NCBI RefSeq assembly: GCF_900109605.1
Contig: NZ_FOAM01000018.1
Span: forward strand, 1 to 64,000
From: Xaviernesmea oryzae
GTDB taxonomy: Bacteria > Pseudomonadota > Alphaproteobacteria > Rhizobiales > Rhizobiaceae
DNA: 64,000 bases
Reading direction: 5' to 3'
Part shown: piece by piece, positions 9,066 to 18,073 of the stretch
Layout: each line of letters opens with the position of its first letter
Position numbering within the stretch: position 1 is the stretch's first letter
The notes under the pieces: model-generated
What the model saw: only the letters and a program-made list of their open reading frames with translations
Databases searched by the model: none
What the model was told of the DNA's origin: nothing
Program-made: the position numbers and the translations under genes

Positions 9066-10322
9066 TCAGCGCTTCGGGCGGAAATGGCGCGGGGGCTTGC
9101 CATAACGGGCCTTGAAGGCGGTGGTGAAGTGGGCGGAGTCGGCAAAGCCGGTCTCCTCCCCGATGCTCGATATCGACAGCGCCCCCTGCTCCAGCAGCAC
9201 GCGCGCCCGGCGCAAGCGGGCTTCGAGGATGAAGTGCTTCGGGGTCATGCCAAGCGTCGAGCGAAACAGGCGGGAAAACTGCCGGGCGGACAAGCCAGCA
9301 GCCCGCGCCATTTCGCTCGGCGACACATCGCGCCCATGGCGGCTTTCGATCAGCGCCACCGCCCGCGCGATCCGGGGATCGTCCATGGCCAACGGGCGCT
9401 CGCTATGGACCTCCGCGCCAGTACGACGAGACGCCGCTTCATCATCCGACTCATCGTCCTCCCCTTGCAACGACGCATCACCCGCGGCCATATCGGCTTG
9501 CGCCGGCCAAGGGTTGAGGCCGATAACCTCAGCCAGCTTCCCTGCCGCTTCCACGCCCAGGCGGCCTGCCATAAACGGCATCAGCCAGGAGAGGATGGCA
9601 AGGCCGCCGCGCATCGTCACCCGTCCGCCGTCTTCCAGCACATGCGCGTCGTCCATGACCGTGAGGCCGTGGAAGGCGGCGTGGAACGCGGCACCGTCTG
9701 CCGGATCGAGGCAGACGCGGCGCCCGGCAAGCAGTCCTTCCTCCGCCAGCACGAAAGCGCCTGCGCCGACCGCGCCGATGAGCACACCCGACGTCGCGAC
9801 GATCCGCAGATAATTGGCCATGGTGGGACACGGCGCTTGCCGCCAGGAATGAGGCCCGGCCAGAACCAGAACCGCGTCGAAGCCGGCCGGATGAACATAG
9901 GCGGTATCCGGCGTCACCACCGTGAAATCCCCCGCGACCGCATGCAGGCCGGGTTGATCGCCAAGGATTGCCAGCCGCATCTCGCCGGCGCCCAGAGCCG
10001 AGGCGGCGAGCAGCGTTTCGCGCAAGGCCGCCAGCGCGAGCGTGGAAAAGCCGGGCCAGAGCAGAAGGCCGATGGCAAGCGCCGGCCGCTCACAGCCGGG
10101 TTCGACCAAGCTACGCGACCAGACCGCATCCAGCCACTGCACATAATCATCGCTGGACAGCAGGTCCTCGCCGCGCCCTTCCGCTTCTTGCGTCGAGCGT
10201 TGCGTCTCGAGAAGACCAGGCAGATCTAACGACGGGTCCGCAACAGGTTTTGTTCGAGCCGCGCCGCTCGCCGGCACCAGACCCGCATTGTCGATGCCGT
10301 CGCCGAAAGTGCGTTCCATCAT
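9066..10322 (-). CDS. GlxA/GbdR-like AraC-family regulator with DJ-1/PfpI-type domain
   Basis: A 418-residue regulator. Residues ~80-250 form a class-I glutamine-amidotransferase-like (DJ-1/PfpI) sensor domain starting ALAIGLLLWPGFSTLALAAL. The usual nucleophile-elbow Cys is absent (GAVGAGAFVLAEEGLL), so it is probably a ligand sensor rather than an enzyme. An acidic linker (GEDDESDDE) leads to a C-terminal double HTH of the AraC type (PSEMARAAGLSARQFSRLFR and IGEETGFADSAHFTTAFK). The ~75-residue N-terminal extension is unusual, and the true start may lie further in. Relatives respond to betaine, carnitine or amino-acid derivatives. Divergent from the DeoR gene. Confidence 0.85.
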   Translation of the reverse strand: MMERTFGDGIDNAGLVPASGAARTKPVADPSLDLPGLLETQRSTQEAEGRGEDLLSSDDYVQWLDAVWSRSLVEPGCERPALAIGLLLWPGFSTLALAALRETLLAASALGAGEMRLAILGDQPGLHAVAGDFTVVTPDTAYVHPAGFDAVLVLAGPHSWRQAPCPTMANYLRIVATSGVLIGAVGAGAFVLAEEGLLAGRRVCLDPADGAAFHAAFHGLTVMDDAHVLEDGGRVTMRGGLAILSWLMPFMAGRLGVEAAGKLAEVIGLNPWPAQADMAAGDASLQGEDDESDDEAASRRTGAEVHSERPLAMDDPRIARAVALIESRHGRDVSPSEMARAAGLSARQFSRLFRSTLGMTPKHFILEARLRRARVLLEQGALSISSIGEETGFADSAHFTTAFKARYGKPPRHFRPKR

Positions 10323-10587
10323 GTGTCAGTCCTGCCCCGGATCGGCGTGGACGCCAGCCAGCGTCCCTCGTCGCGTATCAGCGCCCGCCGAAAGCGTCCG
10401 GCGTTGCGCTTGGCGTTATCAGCCACTGCTTGTCACGCATGCCGATGGCGCAGTTGAGCAGAAAACGCTGCGTCAGGCGCCCGGCATCATCAGCTTCGCA
10501 TGCCCAAGGCACAGGCAGATGTCAGTCAAATCGAACACAGACGGATCTTGCGCGCGATGCGGAAGGTTTACCGCTTTCTACAACCCT

Positions 10588-10603
10588 ATTCGACTTTTCG
10601 AAT
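10588..10603. promoter_or_regulatory. ATTCGA-N4-TCGAAT dyad, possible regulator site
   Basis: A perfect 6+6 inverted repeat with a 4-base spacer lies about 100 bp before the promoter of the DeoR-type gene. DeoR/GlpR-like proteins often bind TTCG-containing repeats, so this could be an autoregulatory site. The evidence is positional only. Confidence 0.3.
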
Positions 10604-10685
10604 GCGTGCAATTGCAGGCGCAGCCTCCCGCGTCGACCGAGACAGACAACACAACAGGCAAGAGAACAAAATCACAAGATTTCCT

Positions 10686-10714
10686 TTGATGATCACGACA
10701 TAATTTGTTATATC
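10686..10714 (+). promoter_or_regulatory. Sigma70-type promoter for the DeoR-tpi-rpiB genes
   Basis: TTGATG at 10686-10691 and TATATC at 10709-10714 are separated by 17 bases in a locally AT-rich stretch. Transcription would start near 10721, about 38 bases before the DeoR ATG. This is the best match to a vegetative promoter in the region. Confidence 0.5.
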
Positions 10715-10758
10715 TCACCCCAGGATAGTGACCCTCTTGTGGAGCCCTAACATCACGC

Positions 10759-11553
10759 ATGAAGCGGGAAGAGCGTAAACAGGCGATTGTCGACCTTCTG
10801 ATCGAGAAGCGGGTCGTCGATCTCGACGACCTGGCTGAACGCTTCTTCGTCTCGCGGATGACCGTGCACCGGGATCTCGACGATCTCGAGCAGGCTGGCC
10901 TTCTGCGCAAGGTGCGTGGCGGCGCGACGATCGAGCCGGGAACCCGCTTCGAGAGTGATTTCTCCATCCGCGAATTGCAGGAAACCGGGGCCAAGCGCGC
11001 CATTGCCAAGGCTGCGCTGGACGAGGTGGAGCCCGGCATGAGCGTGATGATCAATGACGGCTCGATGGCCGCCTTGCTTGGGACGATGCTGGTGGAAAAG
11101 CGGCCGCTAACGGTGATCACCAACAATGCCGCCGTTCTGGAAGCCTTGAAGACGGCGCGCGACATCACGCTGATGGCGCCGGGCGGGATCTATTCCGCGA
11201 AATTCAATGCCTATCTCGGCCTGTTGGCGGAAGAGGCTCTGGCAGGACTTTCGGCGGATCTCGCCTTTATTTCGGCTCCGGCCGTTTCCGGTGGCGTGGC
11301 CTATCATATGGACGAAGCAGTGGTGCGCGCCAAGCGCGCGATGATGGGGGCCGCGCGGCGGCGCTGCCTCCTCGTCAACCACCGCCGTTTCGGCCGCACG
11401 GCGCTGCATCGGCTTGCGGGAGTCGATGCCTTCGAGGCGGTGATTACTGACCGGACGCCGCCGGAAGATGTCGCCCAAGCGCTTGCCGAGGCTGGGGTCG
11501 CTCTCCGTGTGGCGCCGGGCGAAGGAACAGAGGCCGCAAGAATGCCTGGTTAG
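10759..11553 (+). CDS. DeoR-family transcriptional regulator (EryR-like)
   Basis: A 264-residue DeoR/GlpR-type repressor. The N-terminal winged helix has the family signature VSRMTVHRDLDDLEQAGLLRKVRGGA. The C-terminal DeoR sensor domain has the sugar-phosphate-isomerase-like fold (MINDGSMAALLG, VITNNAAVLEAL) and would sense a phosphorylated sugar. In rhizobia a DeoR regulator of this kind precedes the TpiA and RpiB paralogues of erythritol catabolism, and that is the order here. The role in erythritol or tetrose-phosphate control is inferred from that context. Confidence 0.85.
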   Translation: MKREERKQAIVDLLIEKRVVDLDDLAERFFVSRMTVHRDLDDLEQAGLLRKVRGGATIEPGTRFESDFSIRELQETGAKRAIAKAALDEVEPGMSVMINDGSMAALLGTMLVEKRPLTVITNNAAVLEALKTARDITLMAPGGIYSAKFNAYLGLLAEEALAGLSADLAFISAPAVSGGVAYHMDEAVVRAKRAMMGAARRRCLLVNHRRFGRTALHRLAGVDAFEAVITDRTPPEDVAQALAEAGVALRVAPGEGTEAARMPG

Positions 11554-11802
11554 GTGAGTTTATCAAAGGGGCGTGAATCCCGCCGTGGTGATGGTCAGGG
11601 GATTTTTGCTCAAGCTCGACGACGGCGGAAAGCAGGGCAAGGTTCGTCACGAAGCGAGCGCCTGCTCAGCAGGCGAGAGCGTCGAGCCAGGCATCGGCCT
11701 TCGCGACAGAAAAGAGGGGCGCGCAGATCGTGGCGCGCCGGACATGCCGCAGCGCCAAGGCCCCAGTTCGGCCTCGCGGGCGGGTAGGAGGAGGATAGGA
11801 AT
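11554..11802. other. Gap before tpi with a short hairpin
   Basis: These 249 bp contain only weak open frames. A perfect 7-bp hairpin lies at 11659-11675. A strong, purine-rich Shine-Dalgarno stretch (GGAGGAGGATAGGA) directly precedes the tpi ATG. Confidence 0.4.
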
Positions 11803-12585
11803 ATGACGCAGACGGAACGCCAGATCTGGATCGGCACCAGCTGGAAGATGAACAAGACGCTGAGCGAGGCCCTGACGTTTGCGGAGACCTTGAAGGCTGC
11901 ACATGCGCGGATTGATCCGCGCATCCAACCCTTTGTCATCCCGCCTTTCACGGCCGTGCGTGAGGTGAAGGCGGCACTGGCGCAAACGCCGGTCAAGGTC
12001 GGCGCGCAGAACATGCACTGGGAGGATCGCGGCGCCTGGACGGGCGAGATCTCCCCCATGATGCTGGTGGATTGCGGGCTGGATCTGGTCGAGCTTGGCC
12101 ATTCCGAGCGGCGCGAGCATTTCGGCGAGACCGATGCGACGGTGAACAAGAAGGTGAAGGCCGCGCTGCGCCATGGGCTGACTCCGCTGATCTGCATCGG
12201 CGAGACGTTGGAAGATCGCGAAAGCGGCCGGGCGGCCGAAGTGCTGGGGCGTGAAGTGGAAGGCGCGCTGGCGGGTCTGACACCCGAGGAAGCAGTGCAG
12301 CCGATCCTGCTGGCCTACGAGCCGGTCTGGGCAATCGGCGAGAAGGGCATTCCCGCGACGGCCGACTATGCAAATGCACGCCAGGCGGAAATCGCCGCTG
12401 TGGCCCGCGGCCTGCTGGGCCGGCATGTGCCCTGTCTCTATGGCGGCTCCGTCAACCCCGAAAACTGCGCCGAACTGATCGCCAGCCCCGACATCGACGG
12501 CCTCTTCATCGGCCGATCCGCCTGGCAGATCGAAGGCTATCTCGACATTCTCGCCCGCGTCGCCGCAACATTTCACCCCCGTTGA
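11803..12585 (+). CDS. tpiA: Triose-phosphate isomerase paralogue (TpiB/EryH type)
   Basis: A 260-residue TIM-barrel isomerase with the full catalytic set: Lys15 in SWKMN, His100 in ELGHSERR and Glu173 in AYEPVWAIG, plus the phosphate-binding YGGSVNPEN loop. It would interconvert glyceraldehyde-3-phosphate and DHAP. In the Brucella/Sinorhizobium erythritol pathway the paralogue EryH isomerises L-3-tetrulose-4-phosphate to D-erythrulose-4-phosphate. Its place between a DeoR regulator and RpiB favours the EryH role; sequence alone does not distinguish the two. Confidence 0.92.
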   Translation: MTQTERQIWIGTSWKMNKTLSEALTFAETLKAAHARIDPRIQPFVIPPFTAVREVKAALAQTPVKVGAQNMHWEDRGAWTGEISPMMLVDCGLDLVELGHSERREHFGETDATVNKKVKAALRHGLTPLICIGETLEDRESGRAAEVLGREVEGALAGLTPEEAVQPILLAYEPVWAIGEKGIPATADYANARQAEIAAVARGLLGRHVPCLYGGSVNPENCAELIASPDIDGLFIGRSAWQIEGYLDILARVAATFHPR

Positions 12586-12692
12586 ACCCGAAGCAAGTCA
12601 AGGCCTTCTCGCCCGATCGAAAACCCAATGCCGGTGCGGGACCGACAAGGCCAGGCAAAGCGTTTCACCTGATAGAGCCAGAGGATAAGACC

Positions 12693-13148
12693 ATGAAAAT
12701 CGCAGTAGCCGGAGACAGCGCAGGCGAAGGCCTTGCCAAGATTCTTGCCGACCATCTGAAGGACCGTCACGACGTGCAGGAAATTTCCCGCACCGATGCC
12801 GGACCGGACGCCTTCTACGCCAGCCTTGCCGATCGCGTCGCCTCGGCCGTTCTCGATGGCACCTATGATCGCGCCATCCTGGTCTGCGGCACGGGCATCG
12901 GGGTTTGCATTTCCGCCAACAAGGTGCCCGGCATCCGCGCGGCGCTGACGCATGACACCTATTCTGCCGAGCGTGCGGCCCTGTCCAACAATGCCCAGAT
13001 CATTACCATGGGTGCGCGCGTGATCGGCAGCGAGGTGGCCAAGGCCATCGCCGACACCTACCTCGCAAATAGCTTCGACGAAAACGGCCGCTCGGCCGGC
13101 AATGTCGACGCGATCAACCAGGTCGACGCCAAGTATCACAAGGCCTGA
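12693..13148 (+). CDS. rpiB: Ribose-5-phosphate isomerase B family (EryI-like)
   Basis: A 151-residue RpiB/LacA/LacB-family isomerase. ATG 12693 is chosen because AGAGGATAAG precedes it and the protein starts with the family's first beta strand ([11 protein letters not shown]). The catalytic Cys65 lies in [15 protein letters not shown], followed by [11 protein letters not shown]. In the erythritol pathway the homologue EryI converts D-erythrulose-4-phosphate to D-erythrose-4-phosphate, which joins the pentose phosphate pathway. Together with the preceding isomerase it forms the last two steps of that route. Confidence 0.9.
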   Translation: MKIAVAGDSAGEGLAKILADHLKDRHDVQEISRTDAGPDAFYASLADRVASAVLDGTYDRAILVCGTGIGVCISANKVPGIRAALTHDTYSAERAALSNNAQIITMGARVIGSEVAKAIADTYLANSFDENGRSAGNVDAINQVDAKYHKA

Positions 13149-13166
13149 TCGGGCCTGACACCGAAT

Positions 13167-13199
13167 GACGGCGGCGCTCGACGCACGGACACCGCCGTC
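13167..13199. terminator. Hairpin between convergent rpiB and M24 peptidase genes
   Basis: GACGGCGG at 13167-13174 pairs with CCGCCGTC at 13192-13199, in the 75-bp gap between convergent genes. The T-run is short, so it is at best a modest bidirectional terminator. Confidence 0.4.
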
Positions 13200-13223
13200 T
13201 TCCTCGGCATGAAGGACATCAGC

Positions 13224-14450
13224 CTAGCCGAGCACGAGAAGGCCTCGCGGAAGCGTGCTGATCCGTTCCGCCCCGGTCTGGGTGATGAGGAACATGTCCT
13301 CGATCATCAGCGCGCCCAGCCCTTGTCCGTAGAAGGGCGCTTCCAGCGCGACGACCATGTTCGGCGCCAGCACTTCGGTGCTATCAGCCGAGAAGAACGG
13401 CCATTCCTCGATACCGACGGCGGCACCGACCGAGTGACCGAAATGTCCGCGATCATAGCGGCTGAGCCCCTGCCGGCGCACGGCCGCCTGCATCGTGGCG
13501 TGAACATCCTTGAAGCGCATCCCCGGCCGCAGCGCGGCAACGCCCGCCTCGAAGGCCTCTTCCAGCGCGCCGAAAACGGACAGCGCCACTGGCGACGGCG
13601 AACCGAAGCAATAGCTGCGTGCGCCGTCGGAGGAATAGCCATCTACCAGCGTGCCCACATCCGCCTTGATCAGCGCGCCGCGCTCAACGCGGGCCTTGAG
13701 ATCATTGAGATCCGGGCCGACGGAGATGTAATCCCAGGTGCCGCTGAGCGAAAAGCCACCCTGCGCCGCAGCCTCGGCCGCGCCGGTCTTCCAGGCCGCG
13801 GAAAGAGCCGCGCTCTCCACGCCATCCGAGACGGCCTGTGCCATACGGATCAGCCCGGCTTCGGCGGCGGCGGAGGCCTGGCGCAGCCGCAGGATTTCGC
13901 CCGGGTTCTTCACCGCACGCAGCCGCCGCAGGCAAAGCGAGCCATCCGTCCAGATTGGCGATGGCACTGCTTTTGTCAGCGCGGCGAAATCGGCGGCCGG
14001 CATAAAATCGAGATCGACGCCTATGCGCGCGCGATCAAGGCCGCGCGCGCGCAGCAGATCGAACAGCAGGGCGAAGCAGGTGTCGCGATCAAAGGTCTCG
14101 GGGCGGGGCGTCCGTGCGCTTTCGTCTGGATAGGCAGCGTTGATCTCGTCCAGGCTGGTCACGGCGCCAAGATCGATCTGGTCGATCCAGATGCGATGCG
14201 TTCGAAGATCGACCTCAGGCGCCATGCGGGCAATGGTGGGAGCCGCGTGATCGCTGGCAATGGCGGCGAGCTTTTCGCCCGGATCGGCCGGCACCAGCGC
14301 AATCGCCGCTCCGGCCCGCCCCCACATGGTTGCCACGCCGGCCGGCGCACCGATGGCATATCGAAAGGCCTCGGGCTGAAACAGGACCAGCGCGTCGAGT
14401 CCTTCTGCCTGCATCAGCCGCTGTGCGTGCCCACGATCGATCTCGCTCAT
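13224..14450 (-). CDS. M24-family metallopeptidase (Xaa-Pro peptidase-like)
   Basis: A 408-residue protein with a creatinase-like N-terminal domain and a pita-bread M24 catalytic domain. The five metal ligands are present: Asp264 (KADVGTLVDGY), Asp275 (SSDGARSY), His339 (GHFGHSVG), Glu370 (VALEAPFY) and Glu384 (MIEDM). It should therefore be a functional dinuclear metallopeptidase that removes an N-terminal residue before proline, or a related creatinase-like amidohydrolase. No signal peptide is seen. It is divergent from a peptide-type ABC importer, which suggests it processes imported peptides. Confidence 0.88.
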   Translation of the reverse strand: MSEIDRGHAQRLMQAEGLDALVLFQPEAFRYAIGAPAGVATMWGRAGAAIALVPADPGEKLAAIASDHAAPTIARMAPEVDLRTHRIWIDQIDLGAVTSLDEINAAYPDESARTPRPETFDRDTCFALLFDLLRARGLDRARIGVDLDFMPAADFAALTKAVPSPIWTDGSLCLRRLRAVKNPGEILRLRQASAAAEAGLIRMAQAVSDGVESAALSAAWKTGAAEAAAQGGFSLSGTWDYISVGPDLNDLKARVERGALIKADVGTLVDGYSSDGARSYCFGSPSPVALSVFGALEEAFEAGVAALRPGMRFKDVHATMQAAVRRQGLSRYDRGHFGHSVGAAVGIEEWPFFSADSTEVLAPNMVVALEAPFYGQGLGALMIEDMFLITQTGAERISTLPRGLLVLG

Positions 14451-14465
14451 GCTCTCGAACTCCTT

Positions 14466-14495
14466 TTTTCAAAGGCTTAGCCGTATAGGTATAAT
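14466..14495 (+). promoter_or_regulatory. Candidate promoter for the peptide importer operon
   Basis: TTTTCA at 14466-14471 and a consensus TATAAT at 14490-14495 are spaced 18 bases apart, in the divergent gap between the M24 peptidase and the binding-protein gene. The implied 5' leader is about 150 bases. Confidence 0.45.
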
Positions 14496-14656
14496 GATGC
14501 AAAGCGTGAAAAAAATTTTCAAGAAGGCGCTCTCAAAGCGTAGGAGATTTCCTTCTCGTGCGGCAAAATCTTGGCAGACGCCCTTCCTGAGATTGGCCGA
14601 AGCTCTATGCTCGCTTGCTGAAAGGCCGAAAGGCCATATGTGAAAAGGTGGCATGG

Positions 14657-16177
14657 ATGAGCAATTTGCGGGGCGGCGAAATCTTGGGCAAGGGCATGAA
14701 GGCGGCAGCCATGGCGACGGCCATGATGCTGGTGACGCTGGCGGGCGGCCAAGCGGCGGCCGCGGATTTCGATCCGGATGCCACCATCAATATCGGCTCG
14801 CTCTACGAGCCGCAGAATCTGGACAACACGGCGGGCGCCGGCCAGGGCTTGAACGAGGCTTTCAACGGCAATGTCTACGAAGCACTGTTCAGCCTGGCCG
14901 ATGACGGCACGGTGCAGCCGGCACTGGCCAAGGACACCAAAATCAGCGAGGACGGGCTGACCTACACGTTCGCCCTGCAGCCGGGCGTGACATTCCACTC
15001 AGGCAAGGCACTGACCTCGAAGGATGTAAAATTCTCGATCGAGCGCGTCACCTCGGCGGATTCCAAAAGCTCGCGCAAGAACAGCCTGAAGCCGATCACC
15101 TCCATCGAAACGCCTGATGATTCGACCGTCGTCATCAAGCTGTCGAGCCGGTCGATCTCGCTGCCCTACAATCTCAGCTATGTGTCAATCGTCAGCGAGA
15201 CAGCGAAGGATCTGACCTCGAAGGAAGACGGTACAGGTCCGTACAAGCTCGCCAGCTGGCGGCGCGGCTCGGCGCTGGCGCTGGCCCGCTTCGATGGCTA
15301 TTGGGGCGCCAAGCCCTCGAATGGCGATGTGGTCTTCCACTATTTCACCGAGGCAACGGCGCTCAACAACGCGCTTCTGACCGGTGCCGTGGACATCATC
15401 ACCTCCGTGCAGAGCCCGGACTCGCTCGCGCAGTTCAAGGACAACAAGGACTTCACGGTCGCCGAGGGCAAGTCCACCACCAAGCTCCTGCTTGCCTATA
15501 ACGACCGCGTGGCCCCCTTCGACAATGTGAAGGTGCGCAAGGCCTTGGCGCGCGCGGTCGACGATGCGAAGCTGCTGAAGGCGGTCTGGGGTGATTACGG
15601 CACGCTGATCGGCTCCTTCGTTCCGCCGACAGACCCCTGGTATGTGGATCTGACGAAAACGGACGCGTACGATCCCGAAAGCGCCAAAGCACTGTTGAAG
15701 GAAGCGGGCTATCCCGATGGCTTTAGCTTCACGCTCGATACGCCGAATTACGACCCGCATCCGATCGCCGCGCAGTTTCTGCAAAGCGAGCTGGCGAAGG
15801 TCGGCGTCAAGGTGAAGATCAACATCATCACCGCCAATGAGTGGTACACGAAGGTCTACAAGGCGCATGATTTCCAGGCGACCCTGCAGGAACACGTGAA
15901 CCACCGTGACATCGTCTTCTACGGCAATCCGGATTTCTATTGGGGCTACAACAATCCAGAGGTCGTTGACTTGATCAAGCAGGCGGAAGCCAGCACAACG
16001 ACCGACGAACAGACGGCGAAGCTCAAGAAGGCCAATGAGATCATTGCCGAAGACGCAGCCAGCAACTGGCTCTATCTCTATCCGCAGATCGTCGTCTCGG
16101 CGAAATCGGTCACGGGCTATCCGCTGAACGGCCTGAACGCCCAGTTCTACGTGTCAGGCATCAAAAAGGCGGATTGA
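14657..16177 (+). CDS. Peptide-type ABC transporter substrate-binding protein (SBP family 5)
   Basis: A 506-residue periplasmic binding protein of the DppA/OppA class. ATG 14657 follows AAGGTGG; a second possible start is 14696. A Sec signal peptide (MATAMMLVTLAGGQAAAA) is cleaved before DFDPDATI. Family features include ALAKDTKISEDGLTYTF, GVTFHSGK and a C-terminal lobe with WYTKVYKAHDFQA. It supplies the two permeases and two ATPases that follow. The divergent M24 peptidase hints at peptides, but family 5 also binds sugars, opines and metals. Confidence 0.9.
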   Translation: MSNLRGGEILGKGMKAAAMATAMMLVTLAGGQAAAADFDPDATINIGSLYEPQNLDNTAGAGQGLNEAFNGNVYEALFSLADDGTVQPALAKDTKISEDGLTYTFALQPGVTFHSGKALTSKDVKFSIERVTSADSKSSRKNSLKPITSIETPDDSTVVIKLSSRSISLPYNLSYVSIVSETAKDLTSKEDGTGPYKLASWRRGSALALARFDGYWGAKPSNGDVVFHYFTEATALNNALLTGAVDIITSVQSPDSLAQFKDNKDFTVAEGKSTTKLLLAYNDRVAPFDNVKVRKALARAVDDAKLLKAVWGDYGTLIGSFVPPTDPWYVDLTKTDAYDPESAKALLKEAGYPDGFSFTLDTPNYDPHPIAAQFLQSELAKVGVKVKINIITANEWYTKVYKAHDFQATLQEHVNHRDIVFYGNPDFYWGYNNPEVVDLIKQAEASTTTDEQTAKLKKANEIIAEDAASNWLYLYPQIVVSAKSVTGYPLNGLNAQFYVSGIKKAD

Positions 16178-16212
16178 GACCTCAATCCCAAGCTGCCCTT
16201 TGGCCCATCGAC

Positions 16213-16247
16213 ACCCGCCCGAGCTTTCGGGCGGGTTGCCTGTTTTT
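16213..16247 (+). terminator. Hairpin with T-run between binding protein and permease
   Basis: CCCGCCCGA (16214-16222) pairs perfectly with TCGGGCGGG (16227-16235) across a 4-base loop, with five T at 16243-16247. It sits inside the operon, just before the permease Shine-Dalgarno. A leaky terminator would give more binding protein than permease. Confidence 0.65.
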
Positions 16248-16256
16248 CGGGAGGCG

Positions 16257-17222
16257 ATGATTTTCTCTTACGTTCTGCGCCGGCTGATCATTCTGGCGGT
16301 CTCCATCCTGGTCGCATCGGCGGTCCTTTTCCTGCTTCTGCGCCTGCTGCCCGGTGATCCGGCCAATGCGCTGGTCTCGATCGGGGCCGATCCCGAGCAG
16401 ATCGAAGCTGCACGCCGGCAGGTCGGCTCCGATCTTCCCCTGCCGCAGCAATTCATCCAGTTCGCCGGCGGGCTGATGCGTTTCGATTTCGGCAATTCCT
16501 TCATCAGTCGAACGCCTGTGCTTCCGGAAATCGGCGCGCGGCTGTCGGTCACGGTGCCGCTGACGCTTGGCGCCTTCCTGCTCGCGGTGGTGCTCGCCGT
16601 GCCGCTCGGTATCATCGCCGCCGTCCGGAAGGCGCGGTGGTATGGCGGTCTGATTGCCGTTGTGTCGCAGCTCGGCATCGCTGTGCCGGTCTTCTGGATC
16701 GGCATCCTTCTGGTCACGCTTTTCGCAGTTCAGCTGCGGCTTCTGCCCTCCGGCGGCTTTCCGGCGCGCGGCTGGCAGAGACCAGAGGCCGCGATTACCG
16801 CGCTCATCCTGCCCATCGTCACCGTGGCGCTCGTCATGGCCGCTTCGCTGATCCGCTATGTGCGCGCCGCGACGCTCGATGTGCTCGGCAGCGACTATCT
16901 GCGCACGGCCCGCGCGCTCGGCGCTAGCTTCAGCGAGGCGCTGGTGCGCCACGGCATCCGCAATGGCGCGGTTCCGGTAATCTCCATTCTCGGCATCGAG
17001 CTCGCCTCCACCCTTCTCGGCGCCGTAGTGGTGGAACGGGTCTTCTCACTTCCGGGCCTCGGCTCCATGCTGCTTTTGGGCATCGAGCAGCGCGATTATC
17101 CCACAGTGCAGGCCGTTCTCTTCATCTCGACGCTGCTGGTGCTCCTCGTCGGCTTCGCGGCCGATATCCTGCAGCGGCTGGTCGATCCCAGGCTGCGCGG
17201 CGTGATCGGCAGCCGGCCATGA
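16257..17222 (+). CDS. Peptide-type ABC permease (DppB family)
   Basis: A 321-residue permease. ATG 16257 follows GGGAGGCG and gives the classic DppB N-terminus MIFSYVLRRLIILAVSILVASAVLFLLLRLLPGDPA. About six membrane segments follow. The EAA loop includes YLRTARALGASFSEALVRHGIRN. It overlaps the next permease gene by 4 bases. It forms the inner-membrane channel with the DppC-type subunit. Confidence 0.92.
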   Translation: MIFSYVLRRLIILAVSILVASAVLFLLLRLLPGDPANALVSIGADPEQIEAARRQVGSDLPLPQQFIQFAGGLMRFDFGNSFISRTPVLPEIGARLSVTVPLTLGAFLLAVVLAVPLGIIAAVRKARWYGGLIAVVSQLGIAVPVFWIGILLVTLFAVQLRLLPSGGFPARGWQRPEAAITALILPIVTVALVMAASLIRYVRAATLDVLGSDYLRTARALGASFSEALVRHGIRNGAVPVISILGIELASTLLGAVVVERVFSLPGLGSMLLLGIEQRDYPTVQAVLFISTLLVLLVGFAADILQRLVDPRLRGVIGSRP

Positions 17223-18073
17223 GCGACCTGGTTTCCCTCCCCGCGACGACCAGGACACGCGGTCCCCTACCGCGCGCACTCTTGGTCGGGCTTTTCATCG
17301 TCGGCCTGCAACTTGTCATCGCCCTGATGACGCTGGTTTGGACGCCTTACGACCCTTCTGCCCTCGCCGGTCAAAGGCTGGAAGCGCCCTCGCTCATCCA
17401 CCTTGCCGGCACGGACCGGCTGGGACGCGATCTCTTCACGCTGATCATGATCGGCGCCCGCATCGCGCTCACCGTCGGCTGCGGCGCAATCCTGATCGGC
17501 GGGCTGATCGGGGTGACGATCGGTCTTGCCGCAGCTTTTGCCGCACGCACGCTGGACGATGTCTTCGCCGCCGGCCTCGACATTCTCATCGCATTTCCTA
17601 CGCTGCTGATCGCCATGCTGATCGTCGCCTCCAGCGATGGCGCCAGCCTCTGGACGGCAACGCTGGCAATCGGCGTTGCCAACTCCGCGATCGTCGCCCG
17701 TCTCACCCGAATTCTTGGCAAGCGCGTTCTGGCGCTCGACTATATCACCGCCGCGCGGATCTCGGGATCCTCCTGGCTGTCGATCGTCTTTCGCCACGTG
17801 CTGCCGAATATCTGGCCGACGCTGATGGTCAATCTGGCGCTGCAGTTCGGCCTGGCGGTGATTGCCGAAGCCTCGCTCTCCTATCTCGGCCTCGGCACAC
17901 CGCCGCCGAACGCCTCCTGGGGGCGGTTGTTGCAGGAGGCGCAGGCAACGGTCCAGACCGCGCCGCTTGGCGCCATCGCGCCGGGGCTGGCGCTGGTTGC
18001 GCTGGTGATCGGCATCAATCTCTTGGCCGATGGCCTGCGAGACCTGTCAGATCCCGCGCGGAGGTCCGCATGA
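17219..18073 (+). CDS. Peptide-type ABC permease (DppC family)
   Basis: A 284-residue permease with a DppC-type N-terminus: one membrane span, then HLAGTDRLGRDLFTLIMIGARIAL, the family signature. The EAA loop reads YITAARISGSSWLSIVFRHVLPN, and the C-terminal GLGTPPPNASWGRLLQEA segment is diagnostic. Stop and next start overlap (ATGA) with the ATPase gene. Confidence 0.93.
   Translation: MSDLVSLPATTRTRGPLPRALLVGLFIVGLQLVIALMTLVWTPYDPSALAGQRLEAPSLIHLAGTDRLGRDLFTLIMIGARIALTVGCGAILIGGLIGVTIGLAAAFAARTLDDVFAAGLDILIAFPTLLIAMLIVASSDGASLWTATLAIGVANSAIVARLTRILGKRVLALDYITAARISGSSWLSIVFRHVLPNIWPTLMVNLALQFGLAVIAEASLSYLGLGTPPPNASWGRLLQEAQATVQTAPLGAIAPGLALVALVIGINLLADGLRDLSDPARRSA

Larger units (their letters stand above)
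10323..10758. other. Divergent intergenic region between AraC- and DeoR-type genes
   Basis: No credible gene in these 436 bp. The right half becomes AT-rich and holds the dyad at 10588-10603 and the promoter at 10686-10714. Nothing recognisable in the left half. Confidence 0.5.

Noticed and set aside
11573-11806. 77-codon frame between the DeoR and tpi genes
   Set aside because: No family resemblance, weak start, and it overlaps the tpi Shine-Dalgarno and ATG.
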